Assembly: GCA_965116765.1 (NCBI GenBank)
Contig: OZ220718.1
Coordinates: 1,054,001 to 1,118,000 of the forward strand
Direction of reading: 5' to 3'
Length of the DNA stretch: 64,000 nt
Origin: JAJEEA01 sp965116765
Lineage (GTDB): Bacteria > Acidobacteriota > Vicinamibacteria > Vicinamibacterales > UBA8438
The position numbers were made by a program, and so were the translations under genes. Under the pieces are notes generated by a model. The model saw nothing but the letters and a program-made list of their open reading frames with translations, was not told where the DNA came from and did not search any database. Shown here one piece after another: positions 1-9,211 of this stretch (within the stretch, counting starts at the first letter, position 1; every line of letters starts with the position of its first letter).

Positions 1-1161
1 GGTGCCCACCACCACGTCGACCTCGCCGCGGCGGATGCGGTGCCACTGATCGTGGCGGGCGCCGTCGGACAGGCCGCTGTGCTGGACCGCCACCCGGGAT
101 CCGAACGCCGGCCGCAGCCGCGCGGCGATGGCCGGGGTCAGGGCGATCTCGGGGACGAGGACCAGGGCCTGCCGTCCTCTCGCCACCGCGGCCCGGGCCA
201 GCCGCGCATAGACCTCGGTCTTGCCGCTCCCGGTGATCCCGTGGAGGAGCGCCACCTCGAAGTCGCCGGACCCCGCCGCGCCCTCCAGGGCCTCGACCAC
301 CTGCCGCTGCCGAGGCGTCAGGGTGCGGACCGGCGGCCCGGGTGCGTCCGAAGGCGCGACCGGCCCGGGGTCCCGCTCGACGACCTCGCTCGCGATCGTC
401 ACCGCGCCGAGCTCGGCGAGACGGCGGAGCGTCCCCGCCGGGACGCCGCCGGCCGTGAGGACCGGCACCGCCAGCTCCCCGGCTGCCGCGCCGAGCCTCT
501 CGAGCGCCTCGCGTTGCCGTCTTCCCAGGCCGGCCCCCGCCGCCAGACGCTCCCGGCCGTCGGCGGTCAGGCGGGCGACGCGGACCGTCTTGAACGCGGA
601 CGCGGCGCCCTTCAGGGGCTGCGTCAGCCGGACGAGCCCGTCACTGGCCATGGCCGCGAGGAGCGCGTGCCGCCCTCCGCTCCGCGTCCGCCCGGGGCCC
701 CGGCGCCCCCCGGCGTGATCGAGCGCCGCCACCCGGTGCGGGGCGCCGTCGGAGAGCAGCTCGAGGAGACGGCCGCGCGCGGTCCCCGGCCGGCCCGCGA
801 GGGCGGCGCGGCCCGCCGGGGTGATCTCCGCCCAGCGCTCGCTGACCACCCAGGCCAGGGGCGGCATCGCCGCCGCCACCGCCTCGCCCGCGCCGCAGGC
901 GTAGTACTCACTCACCCAGAGGGCGAGCCCCACCACCCCGGCCGGCAGCATGGGGTCGACGTCGAGGACGTCGATCAGGGGCTTGAGCGCGGCGGCGGGC
1001 GGCGACGCCGATCGGTCGACGACGCAGCCGGTCATCGTCCGCGTCCCCAGCGGCACGAGGACCCGGGCCCCCGTCTCCGGGACCGGCAGCTCCGGAGGCA
1101 CCTCGTAGTCGAGCCGGTCGAGGGCGGGGACGGGGACGACCACGGAGACGACGCGGGGCAT
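1..1161 (-). CDS. priA: Primosomal protein N' (PriA helicase), 5' part only
   Basis: PriA is the superfamily 2 helicase that reloads the replisome at stalled or collapsed forks. The 387 visible codons are the N-terminal half: a beta-rich DNA-binding start (MPRVVSVVVPVP), a winged-helix stretch, then Walker A GITGSGKTEVY at residues 308-318 and the helicase strand RRGEVDVVVGT at the window edge. The DEEH box, zinc-binding cysteines and C-terminus lie beyond the left end, so the gene is cut by the window and is not a broken gene. The ATG at 1161 fits the family start. It lies 35 bp after the uracil-DNA glycosylase gene, last in a long minus-strand run, and both products serve DNA maintenance. 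Confidence 0.93.
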   Translation of the reverse strand, partial: MPRVVSVVVPVPALDRLDYEVPPELPVPETGARVLVPLGTRTMTGCVVDRSASPPAAALKPLIDVLDVDPMLPAGVVGLALWVSEYYACGAGEAVAAAMPPLAWVVSERWAEITPAGRAALAGRPGTARGRLLELLSDGAPHRVAALDHAGGRRGPGRTRSGGRHALLAAMASDGLVRLTQPLKGAASAFKTVRVARLTADGRERLAAGAGLGRRQREALERLGAAAGELAVPVLTAGGVPAGTLRRLAELGAVTIASEVVERDPGPVAPSDAPGPPVRTLTPRQRQVVEALEGAAGSGDFEVALLHGITGSGKTEVYARLARAAVARGRQALVLVPEIALTPAIAARLRPAFGSRVAVQHSGLSDGARHDQWHRIRRGEVDVVVGT

Positions 1162-1196
1162 CGGCGGTTGGGCGACGGCAGCGGCGAGCACCGTCC

Positions 1197-2045
1197 CTAC
1201 GGGGAGGACTCCGGCGCCGCGAGCAGGGCGCGGACCCGCTTCATGTCCTCCCAGACGTCGCGCTTCCGCTCGGGGCTGCGCAGGAGGAAGGCGGGATGGA
1301 AGGTCGGGATCAGCTTCGCCCCGCGGTAGTCGAACACCCGTCCGCGCAGCCGCGAGACGGCCTCGTCGGTCCGGAGCAGGGTACGGATGGCGAAGCCCCC
1401 GAGGGCCACCACCACCCGGGGGCGGATGACGTCGAGCTGCCGGAACAGGAACGGCTCGCAGGTGGCGACCTCGTCGGGCTCCGGGTTCCGGTTGTTCGGG
1501 GGCCGGCACTTGATCACGTTGGCGATGTAGACCTCGTCGCGCGACAGGCCGATCGCCGCGATGATCCGGGTCAGCAGCTGCCCCGCCCGGCCCACGAACG
1601 GAATCCCCTGCCGGTCCTCGTCCCGCCCCGGCGCCTCGCCGACGAACACGAGGTCGGCGGCGGGGCTGCCGACCCCGAACACGAGGTTCGTCCGTCCCCC
1701 GTGCAGCTTGCAGCGGGTGCACTCGCCGAGGTCCTCGCGGATCTCCTCGAGCGTCTCCGGGGCCGCCCCGGCCGTCTCCGCCCCCGACGGCGAAGCGTCG
1801 GGCACGGCGCCGGGGCCGCCGTCGGCCGCGTCGGTCTGCTCGACGACCTCCAGGCGTGCCGGTTCGCTCACCGAATCGTGGGCGTGAGCCGGCGGCATCG
1901 CCGCGCGCTCGTTCCCGTGATCCGCCGCATCGAGCACGGCATCGGCGGGGTCGCGCACGCGCCATCGCGCGTCGCGGCTGACCCCCTCCACCCCCAGCTC
2001 CCGGAAGAGCTCGAGGTGCCGCCGCAACTGCTCACGGTCGGTCAT
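1197..2045 (-). CDS. Uracil-DNA glycosylase, family 4 (Fe-S type)
   Basis: Removes uracil from DNA at the start of base excision repair. The 282-residue product has the GEAPGRDED motif (136-144), the HPAFLL motif (250-255) and four cysteines, C109-x2-C112, C180 and C196, spaced as in the 4Fe-4S cluster of family 4 enzymes. Residues 1-100 are an acidic, alanine-rich extension beyond the roughly 190-residue core; such extensions occur in family 4 homologues. The start chosen (MTDREQLRRH) overlaps the 3' end of coaBC by 14 bp, suggesting translational coupling; an in-frame ATG 21 bp further upstream is possible. Confidence 0.92.
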   Translation of the reverse strand: MTDREQLRRHLELFRELGVEGVSRDARWRVRDPADAVLDAADHGNERAAMPPAHAHDSVSEPARLEVVEQTDAADGGPGAVPDASPSGAETAGAAPETLEEIREDLGECTRCKLHGGRTNLVFGVGSPAADLVFVGEAPGRDEDRQGIPFVGRAGQLLTRIIAAIGLSRDEVYIANVIKCRPPNNRNPEPDEVATCEPFLFRQLDVIRPRVVVALGGFAIRTLLRTDEAVSRLRGRVFDYRGAKLIPTFHPAFLLRSPERKRDVWEDMKRVRALLAAPESSP

Positions 2046-3276
2046 GGTCGGCGGTCTCGGCCGCATCCGGCGGCTCGTCGCCGGCCAGCATGTCCCGCAC
2101 GCGGTCGAGAATGGCGCGGGCCAGGTCGCGCTTGGGCTGCAAGGGCAGCTCGGTCGCCCCGCCCGCCTCGACCAGCGTGGCGGCGTTCGTCTCCACGTCG
2201 AACCCGGCGTCGGCCCGCGACACGTCGTTGGCGACGACGAGGTCCGCCCCCTTGGCCTCGAGCTTGGCCCGGGCCCGCGCGACGACGTCGCGGGTCTCGG
2301 CCGCGAACCCGATCAGCACCGGCCGGCGGCCGCCGCCGCGCCGGCGTCCGAGCTCCCGCAGGACGTCGACGGTGCGGGTCAGGGTGAGGGTGAGGGTCTC
2401 CGACTCCTTCGCGATCTTCTGCCCGCGCGCCCCCCCGGCCGGCGTGTAGTCGGCCACCGCGGCGGCCATCACCACCGCGTCGGCCTCGTCCGCCCGGCCC
2501 GTCACCGCCGCGTGCATGTCGGCCGCGCTCCGCACCGCCACCACCTCGGCCCCGGCCGGGGGCGCCAGGCGGCACGGGCCGGACACCAGCACCACCCGGG
2601 CGCCGCGGTCGACCGCCTCGGCGGCGAGCGCGTACCCCATCCGCCCGCTCGACCGGTTGCCGACGAAGCGCACCGGATCGAGGTCCTCGCAGGTCGGTCC
2701 GGCGGTGACGAGGAGGCGCCGGCCCGCGAGGTCGCCCCCGTCCGGCCGGAGCCGGCGCTCGACGGCGGCGACCACGTCGTCGACGGCGGCGAGCCGCCCC
2801 GGGCCCGTCCAGCCGCACGCGAGGTACCCCTCGCCGGGGGCGACCACGTGCGCCCCGCGCGCCTCGAGCGCGGCGAGGTTGGCCGCGACCGCCGGGTGCT
2901 CGTACATGTTGGTGTTCATGGCGGGGGCGACGACGACCGGCGCCCGCGTCACGAGGTAGAGCGAGGTCAGGAAGTCGTCGGCGATGCCGTGGGCGAGCTT
3001 CCCGATGACGTTGGCGGTGGCCGGCGCCACGAGCAGGGCCCGGATGTCGGTGGCCAGCGCGACGTGCTCGATGGTCGCGTTGGCGCCGGGCGCGAACTGA
3101 TCGGTGATGACGGGGCGCCGGGTGATCGCCTCGAACGTCAGCGGCCCGACGAAGCGGCGGGCGTTGGCCGTCATCGCGACCACGACGTCGTGTCCCGCGT
3201 CCTGCAGCCGGCGCACGATCTCCACCGCCTTGTAGGCGCCGATGCCGCCGCTCACCCCCACCGCGATCAGCGCCAT
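2032..3276 (-). CDS. coaBC: Bifunctional phosphopantothenoylcysteine synthetase/decarboxylase
   Basis: Makes 4'-phosphopantetheine for coenzyme A: CoaB joins cysteine to phosphopantothenate and CoaC decarboxylates the product. The 414-residue protein has the flavin-binding CoaC half first, with the catalytic-type His71, the PAMNTNMY motif (118-125) and the substrate-flap Cys154, then the CoaB half with TAGPT (191-195) and NRSSGRMG (207-214). Length is normal for the fusion. The ATG at 3276 overlaps the end of gmk by 10 bp. In many bacteria rpoZ lies between gmk and coaBC; here there is no room for it. Confidence 0.95.
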   Translation of the reverse strand: MALIAVGVSGGIGAYKAVEIVRRLQDAGHDVVVAMTANARRFVGPLTFEAITRRPVITDQFAPGANATIEHVALATDIRALLVAPATANVIGKLAHGIADDFLTSLYLVTRAPVVVAPAMNTNMYEHPAVAANLAALEARGAHVVAPGEGYLACGWTGPGRLAAVDDVVAAVERRLRPDGGDLAGRRLLVTAGPTCEDLDPVRFVGNRSSGRMGYALAAEAVDRGARVVLVSGPCRLAPPAGAEVVAVRSAADMHAAVTGRADEADAVVMAAAVADYTPAGGARGQKIAKESETLTLTLTRTVDVLRELGRRRGGGRRPVLIGFAAETRDVVARARAKLEAKGADLVVANDVSRADAGFDVETNAATLVEAGGATELPLQPKRDLARAILDRVRDMLAGDEPPDAAETADHDRP

Positions 3277-3917
3277 GGCGCGGCCCCGCCGTCCGGCTCG
3301 CCGAAGCTCGCCGCGATCGCCCGCGCGGCGGCGCCGGCCGCGCGCCACGACTGCCGCTCGGCCTCGACGATGCACCGCAAGCGCTCCACGCAGTCCTCCA
3401 GGTCCTCGTTGACGACCACGTAATCGTACTCCCCGACGTGCCGGACCTCGCGCCGGGCGACGCTCAGCCGACGCCGGATCTCGGCCTCGGTGAGGCGGTC
3501 GCCGGGCCGGCGGCGCAACCGCTCCTCGAGCACGGCCGGGGACGGCGGCAGCAGGAAGATGCCGACCGCGCCCGGCTCCAGCCCCTGCACCTGCCGGGCG
3601 CCCTGCACGTCGATGACGAGGACGAGGCTGCGGCCGGCCTCGAGCCGCTGCCGCGTATCGACGGCGCGGGTGCCGTAGAGATGCCCGAACACGTCGGCCC
3701 ACTCGAGGAACTCGCCCGCGTCGCGCATCGATTCGAAGCGCGCCCGGTCCACGAAGTGGTAGTCGACGCCCTCCCGCTCGCTCGGCCGCGGGGGGCGCGA
3801 GGTGTAGCTCCGCGACCGTTCGAGTCCGGCCACCCGCGCGACGAGCGCGTCGACGGCGGTGGTCTTCCCGGTGCCCGACGGGGCCGAGACCACGAACAGG
3901 CTTCCCTTGCCGCTCAC
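3267..3917 (-). CDS. gmk: Guanylate kinase
   Basis: Phosphorylates GMP to GDP with ATP. The 216-residue product carries the P-loop SAPSGTGKTT at residues 11-20, the GMP-binding SRSYTSRPPR segment and EFLEWADVFG, all typical of the family. The GTG at 3917 (VSGKGSLFVV) is preferred. The frame is open for 42 more codons upstream to an ATG at 4043, but that extension translates a dispersed repeat (3928-4083) and has no counterpart in guanylate kinases. The gene overlaps coaBC by 10 bp. Confidence 0.94.
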   Translation of the reverse strand: MSGKGSLFVVSAPSGTGKTTAVDALVARVAGLERSRSYTSRPPRPSEREGVDYHFVDRARFESMRDAGEFLEWADVFGHLYGTRAVDTRQRLEAGRSLVLVIDVQGARQVQGLEPGAVGIFLLPPSPAVLEERLRRRPGDRLTEAEIRRRLSVARREVRHVGEYDYVVVNEDLEDCVERLRCIVEAERQSWRAAGAAARAIAASFGEPDGGAAPWR

Positions 3918-3927
3918 GCGCGCCCCC

Positions 3928-4083
3928 CTGGCCCGCCCATCGTCGCCTGCGGCTCCGCCGGGCGCCCAACCGACCCTTCCCCGTTCTACGGCGCAGAAGC
4001 CTGACCCGGGAACCGTCGCCCGAAGCTTCGCTGGGGCGCCCAATCACCCCCCAGGCGTACGCCCCGTCCTACGGCGCAGCAAC
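3928..4083 (-). repeat. Two decayed units of the dispersed hairpin repeat
   Basis: Two head-to-tail degenerate units (about 3928-4002 and 4012-4083) of the repeat family best seen at 32088-32340. Both keep the GGGGCGCCCA-like palindrome core and the CCGTTCTACGGCGCAG hairpin remnant. They fill most of the gap after yicC, whose stop is at 4119, and end 11 bp before the start of gmk. Palindrome arms have decayed, so these are probably old copies. Confidence 0.75.
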
Positions 4084-4118
4084 CCGCAGAAGTCCGCCCG
4101 CTCCCACGGTGCGTGCTC

Positions 4119-5006
4119 CTACTCCACGTTCTGCACCTGCTCCCGCAGCTTCTCGAGCTCGGCCTTGGCGGTCACCACGAGCTCGCTCGCGTCGGCGCCC
4201 TCCACCTTCGCGCCCAGGGTGTTGACCTCCCGGTTCATCTCCTGCAGCAGGAAGTCGAGCTTGCGGCCGCACGGCTCGGTCGCGCCGGTGAGGGCGGACC
4301 AGTGGGCGAGATGGCCGCGCAGCCGGGTGATCTCCTCGCTGACGTCCGAGCGGGCCGCGAACCGCACGACCTCCTGGGCCACCGCCGCCTCCTCGACGCC
4401 GGCCTGCGCCCGCAGCTCCTCGACGCGGGTGTTCAGCCGCGACACGAGCTCGGCGCGCCCCGACTCGGCCTCCGCCTCCAGACGGGCGACGAGGTCCGAG
4501 AGGGTCTGGCACCGCGCCTCGAGGTCGGCCAGCAGGTATCCGCCCTCGCGCACGCGCATGGCGTCCAGATCGCGCAGCACGTCCTCGACCGCCGCGGTCG
4601 CGGCGCGGCCCAGCGCGGCCCGGCCCGCCTCGTCCAGCTCCCGCTCCTCGACCACCAGCGCCCGCGGAAACCGCAGGAGGTCGCCCGCGGTCAGGCCCCC
4701 GGTGGCGGCGCCCCGGGCGCGGGCCTGCTCGACGGCGGCGGAGAGGGCGTCGACCAGCGGCTCGTTCAGGGCGACCTCGACGTCGGGCTGCCCGAGAAGC
4801 CGCGCGGTCACCGCCAGCTCGACGCGGCCGCGCGCCACCCAGCGCTGGACGGCGCCGCGCAGCTCGACCTCGACCGGGGCCAGCAGCGGCGGCAGCCGCA
4901 CCTGGATGTCGAGGTAGCGGTGGTTGACGGTCCGCGCCGTGACTCCGAGGGCCGCCGTCTCGAGCTCCCGGCTTCCGGACGCGAACCCCGTCATCGACTT
5001 GATCAT
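4119..5006 (-). CDS. yicC: YicC family endoribonuclease-like protein
   Basis: The 295-residue product begins MIKSMTGFAS, the YicC_N signature, and ends in a DUF1732 helical domain (CGRKLDFLLQEMNRE, then EVNTLGAK). E. coli YicC is reported to act in turnover of the small RNA RyhB; a similar RNA-processing role here is inference. yicC next to gmk is a widely conserved pairing. Its ATG overlaps the msbA stop by 4 bp (ATGA). About 200 bp containing decayed repeats separate it from gmk. Confidence 0.92.
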   Translation of the reverse strand: MIKSMTGFASGSRELETAALGVTARTVNHRYLDIQVRLPPLLAPVEVELRGAVQRWVARGRVELAVTARLLGQPDVEVALNEPLVDALSAAVEQARARGAATGGLTAGDLLRFPRALVVEERELDEAGRAALGRAATAAVEDVLRDLDAMRVREGGYLLADLEARCQTLSDLVARLEAEAESGRAELVSRLNTRVEELRAQAGVEEAAVAQEVVRFAARSDVSEEITRLRGHLAHWSALTGATEPCGRKLDFLLQEMNREVNTLGAKVEGADASELVVTAKAELEKLREQVQNVE

Positions 5007-6799
5007 CGCGTTGCACTCGCGGCGGGGCGGGCCGGCCCCGCGGGGGAGGCGGCGACCATCGCCCGCTCCTCGCCCTCCTGCCCGAACACCTGCGTCGCAT
5101 AGAGCTTCGCATAGCTGCTGCCGGGCCGCGCCAGCAGCTCCTCGTGGCGGCCCGACTCCACCACCCGTCCGCCCTCGAGCACGATGATGGCGTCGGCCCG
5201 CCGGACGGTCGACAGCCGGTGGGCGATGACGAACGCGGTGCGGTTGAGCAGCAGCCTCGCCAGCGCGTCCTGCACGAGCAGCTCCGACTCCGCGTCGAGG
5301 GCCGACGTCGCCTCGTCGAGCACGAGGATGGGCGGGTTCTTCAGCAGGGCCCGCGCGATCGTGAGCCGCTGGCGCTGCCCGCCCGACAGCCGCTGGCCGC
5401 GCTCGCCGATCACGGTATCGTAGCCCCGCGGCAGGTCCACGATGAACTCGTGGGCATGGGCGGCGCGGGCCACCGCCACGATCGACTCCCGCGGGGTCCC
5501 GGGCGCCGCGTAGGCGATGTTGTCGGCCACCGACGCGTCGAACAGGAACGTCTCCTGGGCCACGATGCCGATGGCCCGGCGCAGCGACTGCAGCGTCACG
5601 TCCCGCACGTCCGCCCCGTCGATGAGGATGGCCCCCTCGGTCACGTCGTGGAACCGCGGCACGAGGTTGACGAGGGTCGACTTCCCCGCCCCGCTGAGCC
5701 CCACCACCGCCACCACCTCGCCCGCCCGCACCGTGAACGAGACGCCGCGCAGCACCGTCTCGTCGTCGTCCGGATAGCGGAACGTCACGTCGCGAAACTC
5801 GATGCTCGACGCGAACGGCGGCAGCGCCGCGGCGCCGGGGCGATCGCCGGTCCCGGTGCGGGTGTCGAGGACCTCGAAGATCCGCTCCGCCGCGGCGATG
5901 GCCTGCTGGATGTTCGCGTTGACCCGGCTCAGCTTCCTGACGGGACCGTACATCAGCAGGAGCGCGGTCATGAAGGACGTGAACTGGCCCGCGGTCAGGT
6001 CGCCGGCCGCGATCTCGCGGCTGCCGTACCAGAGGATTCCGGCGATGGCGACGCCGCCGAGCAGCTCGATCACCGACGGCAGGATCGACAGGGCGCTGGT
6101 GACCCGCATGATGGTCCGGTACAGCCGGTGCGAGGCCCGCGTGAACTTCTGCCGCTCGAACGACTCGGCTTGAAACGCCTGCACGATGCGGTGCCCGGTG
6201 AGCGCCTCCACCGCGAGATGCGACAGGTGCTCGACCTCCTCCTGGCCGCGGCGGGTCGTCTGGCGCACCAGCTGCCCCAGCCGCACCAGGGGATACACCA
6301 CCAGGGGCGCCCCCGTCATGCACACCAGCGCCAGCCTCGCGTCCTGGTAGAACAGCAGCCCCGCGAACGCGCACAAGGCCAGCGACTCGCGGATCAGGTC
6401 GCCGCACGTCTCCGAGACGACCTGCTGCACGCGGTTGACGTCGCTGGTGAGCCGCGACAGCAGCCGGCCCGTCGTCCGGCTTCCGAAGAAGGTCCTCGAC
6501 TGCCCGAGCATGTGCCCGAAGAGCTCGGTGCGCAGGTCGTGGACGAGGCGCTGCCCCGCGTCGGCCATCAGGTAGACCGAGAAGTAGGCGCCCGCCCCCT
6601 TCATCAGGTAGAGCGCGACGAGGAGGCCGCAGACGAACGCGACGCCGTCGCCCTGGGGAAGCGCCTCGTCGAAGATCGGCTCGATGATGTAGGCGAGGCC
6701 GCCCGAGGCGAGGGCGTAGAGCACCATGGCGGGCAGCGCGGCGATGACGCGCAGCTTGTGGGGCAGGACGAATCGCAGCAGCCGGAGCAGTGGATTCAC
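5003..6799 (-). CDS. msbA: MsbA-type lipid-flippase ABC transporter (fused permease/ATPase)
   Basis: Type I ABC exporter half-transporter of the MsbA group, expected to flip a lipid-linked glycolipid across the inner membrane. The 598-residue protein has six membrane helices in residues 1-290, then the ATPase: Walker A GLSGAGKST (367-375), Q-loop at Q415, signature LSGGQ (471-475), Walker B LVLDEATSALD (492-502) and switch H527. The final 20 residues are Ala/Pro-rich and unconserved. It overlaps galE upstream and yicC downstream by 4 bp each, so it is translated within the ugd-galE-msbA unit, which fits export of a glycan-bearing lipid. The true substrate cannot be read from sequence. Confidence 0.9.
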   Translation of the reverse strand: MNPLLRLLRFVLPHKLRVIAALPAMVLYALASGGLAYIIEPIFDEALPQGDGVAFVCGLLVALYLMKGAGAYFSVYLMADAGQRLVHDLRTELFGHMLGQSRTFFGSRTTGRLLSRLTSDVNRVQQVVSETCGDLIRESLALCAFAGLLFYQDARLALVCMTGAPLVVYPLVRLGQLVRQTTRRGQEEVEHLSHLAVEALTGHRIVQAFQAESFERQKFTRASHRLYRTIMRVTSALSILPSVIELLGGVAIAGILWYGSREIAAGDLTAGQFTSFMTALLLMYGPVRKLSRVNANIQQAIAAAERIFEVLDTRTGTGDRPGAAALPPFASSIEFRDVTFRYPDDDETVLRGVSFTVRAGEVVAVVGLSGAGKSTLVNLVPRFHDVTEGAILIDGADVRDVTLQSLRRAIGIVAQETFLFDASVADNIAYAAPGTPRESIVAVARAAHAHEFIVDLPRGYDTVIGERGQRLSGGQRQRLTIARALLKNPPILVLDEATSALDAESELLVQDALARLLLNRTAFVIAHRLSTVRRADAIIVLEGGRVVESGRHEELLARPGSSYAKLYATQVFGQEGEERAMVAASPAGPARPAASATR

Positions 6800-7788
6800 G
6801 GTGTGGTCGGGCCGAACCCTTCCGGGTGGCGCTGGTGCCAGCGCCAGGCGGTCGCGACGATGTCGTCCAGCGCCGTGTGGGCCGGCCGCCAGTCGAGGTC
6901 GCGCTCGATGCGCCCCGCCGCCGCGAAGAGCACCGGCGGATCGCCGGCGCGGCGCGGGGCCGCCTCGGCCGGCACGCGGCGGCCCGTCACCCGCTCCACG
7001 CTGCCAATCACGTCCCGGACGGAGTGCGGCGTCCCCGTGCCCAGATTGTAGACCCTCGCGCCGCCGGGGGCCGGCGCGTCGAGGGCCCGGACGTGCGCGT
7101 CGGCGATGTCCGCGACGTGCACGTAGTCGCGCTGGCAGGTGCCGTCCGGGGTCGGATAGTCGTCGCCGAACACCCGGAGCGGGGCTCCCCCGCAGGCCGC
7201 GTCGAGGGCGCGCGGAATCAGGTGGATCTCGGGGTCGTGGTCCTCGCCGAGGTCGCCTTCGGGGTCCGCCCCGGCCGCGTTGAAGTAGCGCAGGGCGATG
7301 GACTGCAGGCCGTAGGCCCGGCCGTAGTGGCGCAGGGCGCGCTCGACGGCGAGCTTCGAGCTTCCATAGGCGTTGATGGGGTCGGTGGGATGCTCCTCGT
7401 CGATCGGGGTCGTCACCGGATTGCCGTACACCGCGCAGGTCGACGACATGACGAGCCGGCCGACCCCGGCGGCGCGCATGGCGTCGAGCACCGAGAGCCC
7501 GCCCCGCACGTTGTGGTCGTAGTAGCGGGCCGGATCGCGCACCGACTCCTCCACCGACAGGAGCCCCGCGAAGTGCATCACCGCGGAGACGCGGTGTCGC
7601 CGCAACGCCGCCTCGAGCCGGGCCGTCTCGCGGACGTCCCCCTCGACGAGGGGAAGGCCGCGCACCGCCGCGCGGTGGCCGGCGCTGAGGTTGTCGTAGA
7701 CGACGACGGCGTGCCCGGCCGCCCGCAGGGCCTTGACGGCGTGGCTGCCGATATAGCCGGCGCCGCCGGTCACCAGCACCGTGCTCAT
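6796..7788 (-). CDS. galE: UDP-glucose 4-epimerase
   Basis: Interconverts UDP-glucose and UDP-galactose using tightly bound NAD. The 330-residue product has the Rossmann GGAGYIGSH motif (8-16), the catalytic serine in SSTCAVYG (115-122) and the YGSSK pair Y141/K145. LPxYNxxGAD-like regions (ALRYFNAAGADPEGDLGE) and CQRDYVHVAD mark it as GalE rather than another extended SDR. It overlaps ugd and msbA by 4 bp, so the three are co-translated and supply sugar nucleotides for the envelope. Confidence 0.93.
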   Translation of the reverse strand: MSTVLVTGGAGYIGSHAVKALRAAGHAVVVYDNLSAGHRAAVRGLPLVEGDVRETARLEAALRRHRVSAVMHFAGLLSVEESVRDPARYYDHNVRGGLSVLDAMRAAGVGRLVMSSTCAVYGNPVTTPIDEEHPTDPINAYGSSKLAVERALRHYGRAYGLQSIALRYFNAAGADPEGDLGEDHDPEIHLIPRALDAACGGAPLRVFGDDYPTPDGTCQRDYVHVADIADAHVRALDAPAPGGARVYNLGTGTPHSVRDVIGSVERVTGRRVPAEAAPRRAGDPPVLFAAAGRIERDLDWRPAHTALDDIVATAWRWHQRHPEGFGPTTP

Positions 7789-9092
7789 TCGGAAGCTCGA
7801 CGTCCGATCGAGTGGTAGCGGAAGCCGAGGTCGCGCATCTCGGCGGGGTCGAACAGGTTGCGGCCGTCGAAGATCGTCGCTTCCCGCATCAGCTCGCGCA
7901 TGCGCGGGAAGTCGGGCTCGCGAAACTCGTTCCACTCGGTGAGGATGGCCAGCGCGTCGGCCCCCTCGAGCACCTCGTAGCCGTCGGACGCCAGGTCGAT
8001 GCGCGAGTCGAAGATCCGCCGCGCCGACCCGTTGGCCTGCGGGTCGTAGGCCGCGACCTCGGCCCCCGCCGCGAGGAGGGCCTCGATGACGGTGATGGAC
8101 GGCGCCTCCCGCATGTCGTCGGTGCGCGGCTTGAACGACAGCCCCCACACGGCGATGCGGCGCCCGTCGAGCGACCCCATGGCGTCGACCATCTTGTCGA
8201 CGAGCCGCCGTTTCTGGGCGGCGTTCACCGCCTCGACCGCCTCGAGAATCCGGAAACGGTAGTCGGCGTCGCGGGCCAGCCGGCCCAACGCCTTGACATC
8301 CTTCGGAAAGCAGCTCCCGCCGTAGCCGATGCCGGGGAACAGGAAGGACGGGCCGATGCGGCGGTCCGAGGCGACGACGCGGCGCACGTGGTCGACGTTG
8401 GCGCCGACGACGTCGCACACGTTGGCCACCTCGTTCATGAACGACACGCGGGTGGCGAGCATCGCGTTGGCGGCGTACTTGCTGAGCTCGGCGCTCGCCC
8501 GGTCCATGATCTCGATGGGGGCGCCGGTGCGGGTGAAAGGCTTGTGGATGGACGCCATCACCCGCGCCGCGCGCTCGTCGTCGGCGCCGATGACGACCCG
8601 ATCGGGCTTCAGGAAGTCGTCGACGGCGGACCCCTGCTTGAGAAACTCGGGATTGCTCACGACGCTGAAGGCCTCGCTCGTCTCCCCGCCTATCGCCTCC
8701 TCCACGCGACGGGCGGTGCCCACCGGCACCGTGCTCTTGAGGGCCACCACCGTGTAGCCGGCCATCGCCCTGCCGACGTCGCGCGCCGCCCCCAGCACGT
8801 GCTGCACGTCGGCCGAGCCGTCCTCGTCGGACGGCGTGCCGACCGCGATGAACACGACCTCGGAGTCGCGGGCGGCGGGGACGAGGGCGGTGTCGAAGGT
8901 GAGCCGGCGCTTGGCCGCGTTCCGGACCACGAGCTCGTCGAGCCCCGGCTCGTAGATGGGCAGGCGGCCCTTCCGCAGAGACTCGATCTTGCCCTCGTCG
9001 ACGTCGACGCAGGTGACCTCGTTGCCCGTCTCGGCCAGGCATGCGCCGACCACGAGACCGACGTAGCCCGTGCCGACGACCGTCATTCTCAT
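7785..9092 (-). CDS. ugd: UDP-glucose 6-dehydrogenase
   Basis: Oxidises UDP-glucose twice to UDP-glucuronate. The 435-residue protein has the N-terminal NAD-binding GTGYVG motif (7-12), the catalytic cysteine C261 in GYGGSCFPKD (257-266) and the C-terminal UDP-binding domain beginning near VWGLSFKPRTDDMR. It heads the minus-strand operon. Across the intergenic gap the plus-strand block ends with a UDP-glucuronate decarboxylase, so its product probably feeds UDP-xylose. Confidence 0.95.
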   Translation of the reverse strand: MRMTVVGTGYVGLVVGACLAETGNEVTCVDVDEGKIESLRKGRLPIYEPGLDELVVRNAAKRRLTFDTALVPAARDSEVVFIAVGTPSDEDGSADVQHVLGAARDVGRAMAGYTVVALKSTVPVGTARRVEEAIGGETSEAFSVVSNPEFLKQGSAVDDFLKPDRVVIGADDERAARVMASIHKPFTRTGAPIEIMDRASAELSKYAANAMLATRVSFMNEVANVCDVVGANVDHVRRVVASDRRIGPSFLFPGIGYGGSCFPKDVKALGRLARDADYRFRILEAVEAVNAAQKRRLVDKMVDAMGSLDGRRIAVWGLSFKPRTDDMREAPSITVIEALLAAGAEVAAYDPQANGSARRIFDSRIDLASDGYEVLEGADALAILTEWNEFREPDFPRMRELMREATIFDGRNLFDPAEMRDLGFRYHSIGRRASE

Positions 9093-9196
9093 GGGTTGGC
9101 GGTGTTCTCGGGAAGTCCGGGGCCGGACCCCGCCGCCCGGAAGCGGCCACGGCGTGGGGCCCCGCTCGGGAGACGCGTCCGCGACATGCCCGTACA

Positions 9197-9204
9197 GGAT
9201 ACTA
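9197..9204. promoter_or_regulatory. Possible overlapping divergent -10 elements
   Basis: The 119-bp gap between ugd and the glycosyltransferase gene holds GGATACTAGCAG. On the minus strand it reads TGCTAGTAT, an extended -10, about 100 nt before ugd. On the plus strand GATACT lies 8 bp before the ATG at 9212, which would give a nearly leaderless message. No convincing -35 is visible for either direction. Confidence 0.3.
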
Positions 9205-9211
9205 GCAGTGC

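Noticed and set aside
3918..4043. A 42-residue N-terminal extension of guanylate kinase
   Set aside because: It translates the dispersed repeat and precedes the normal start of the family.
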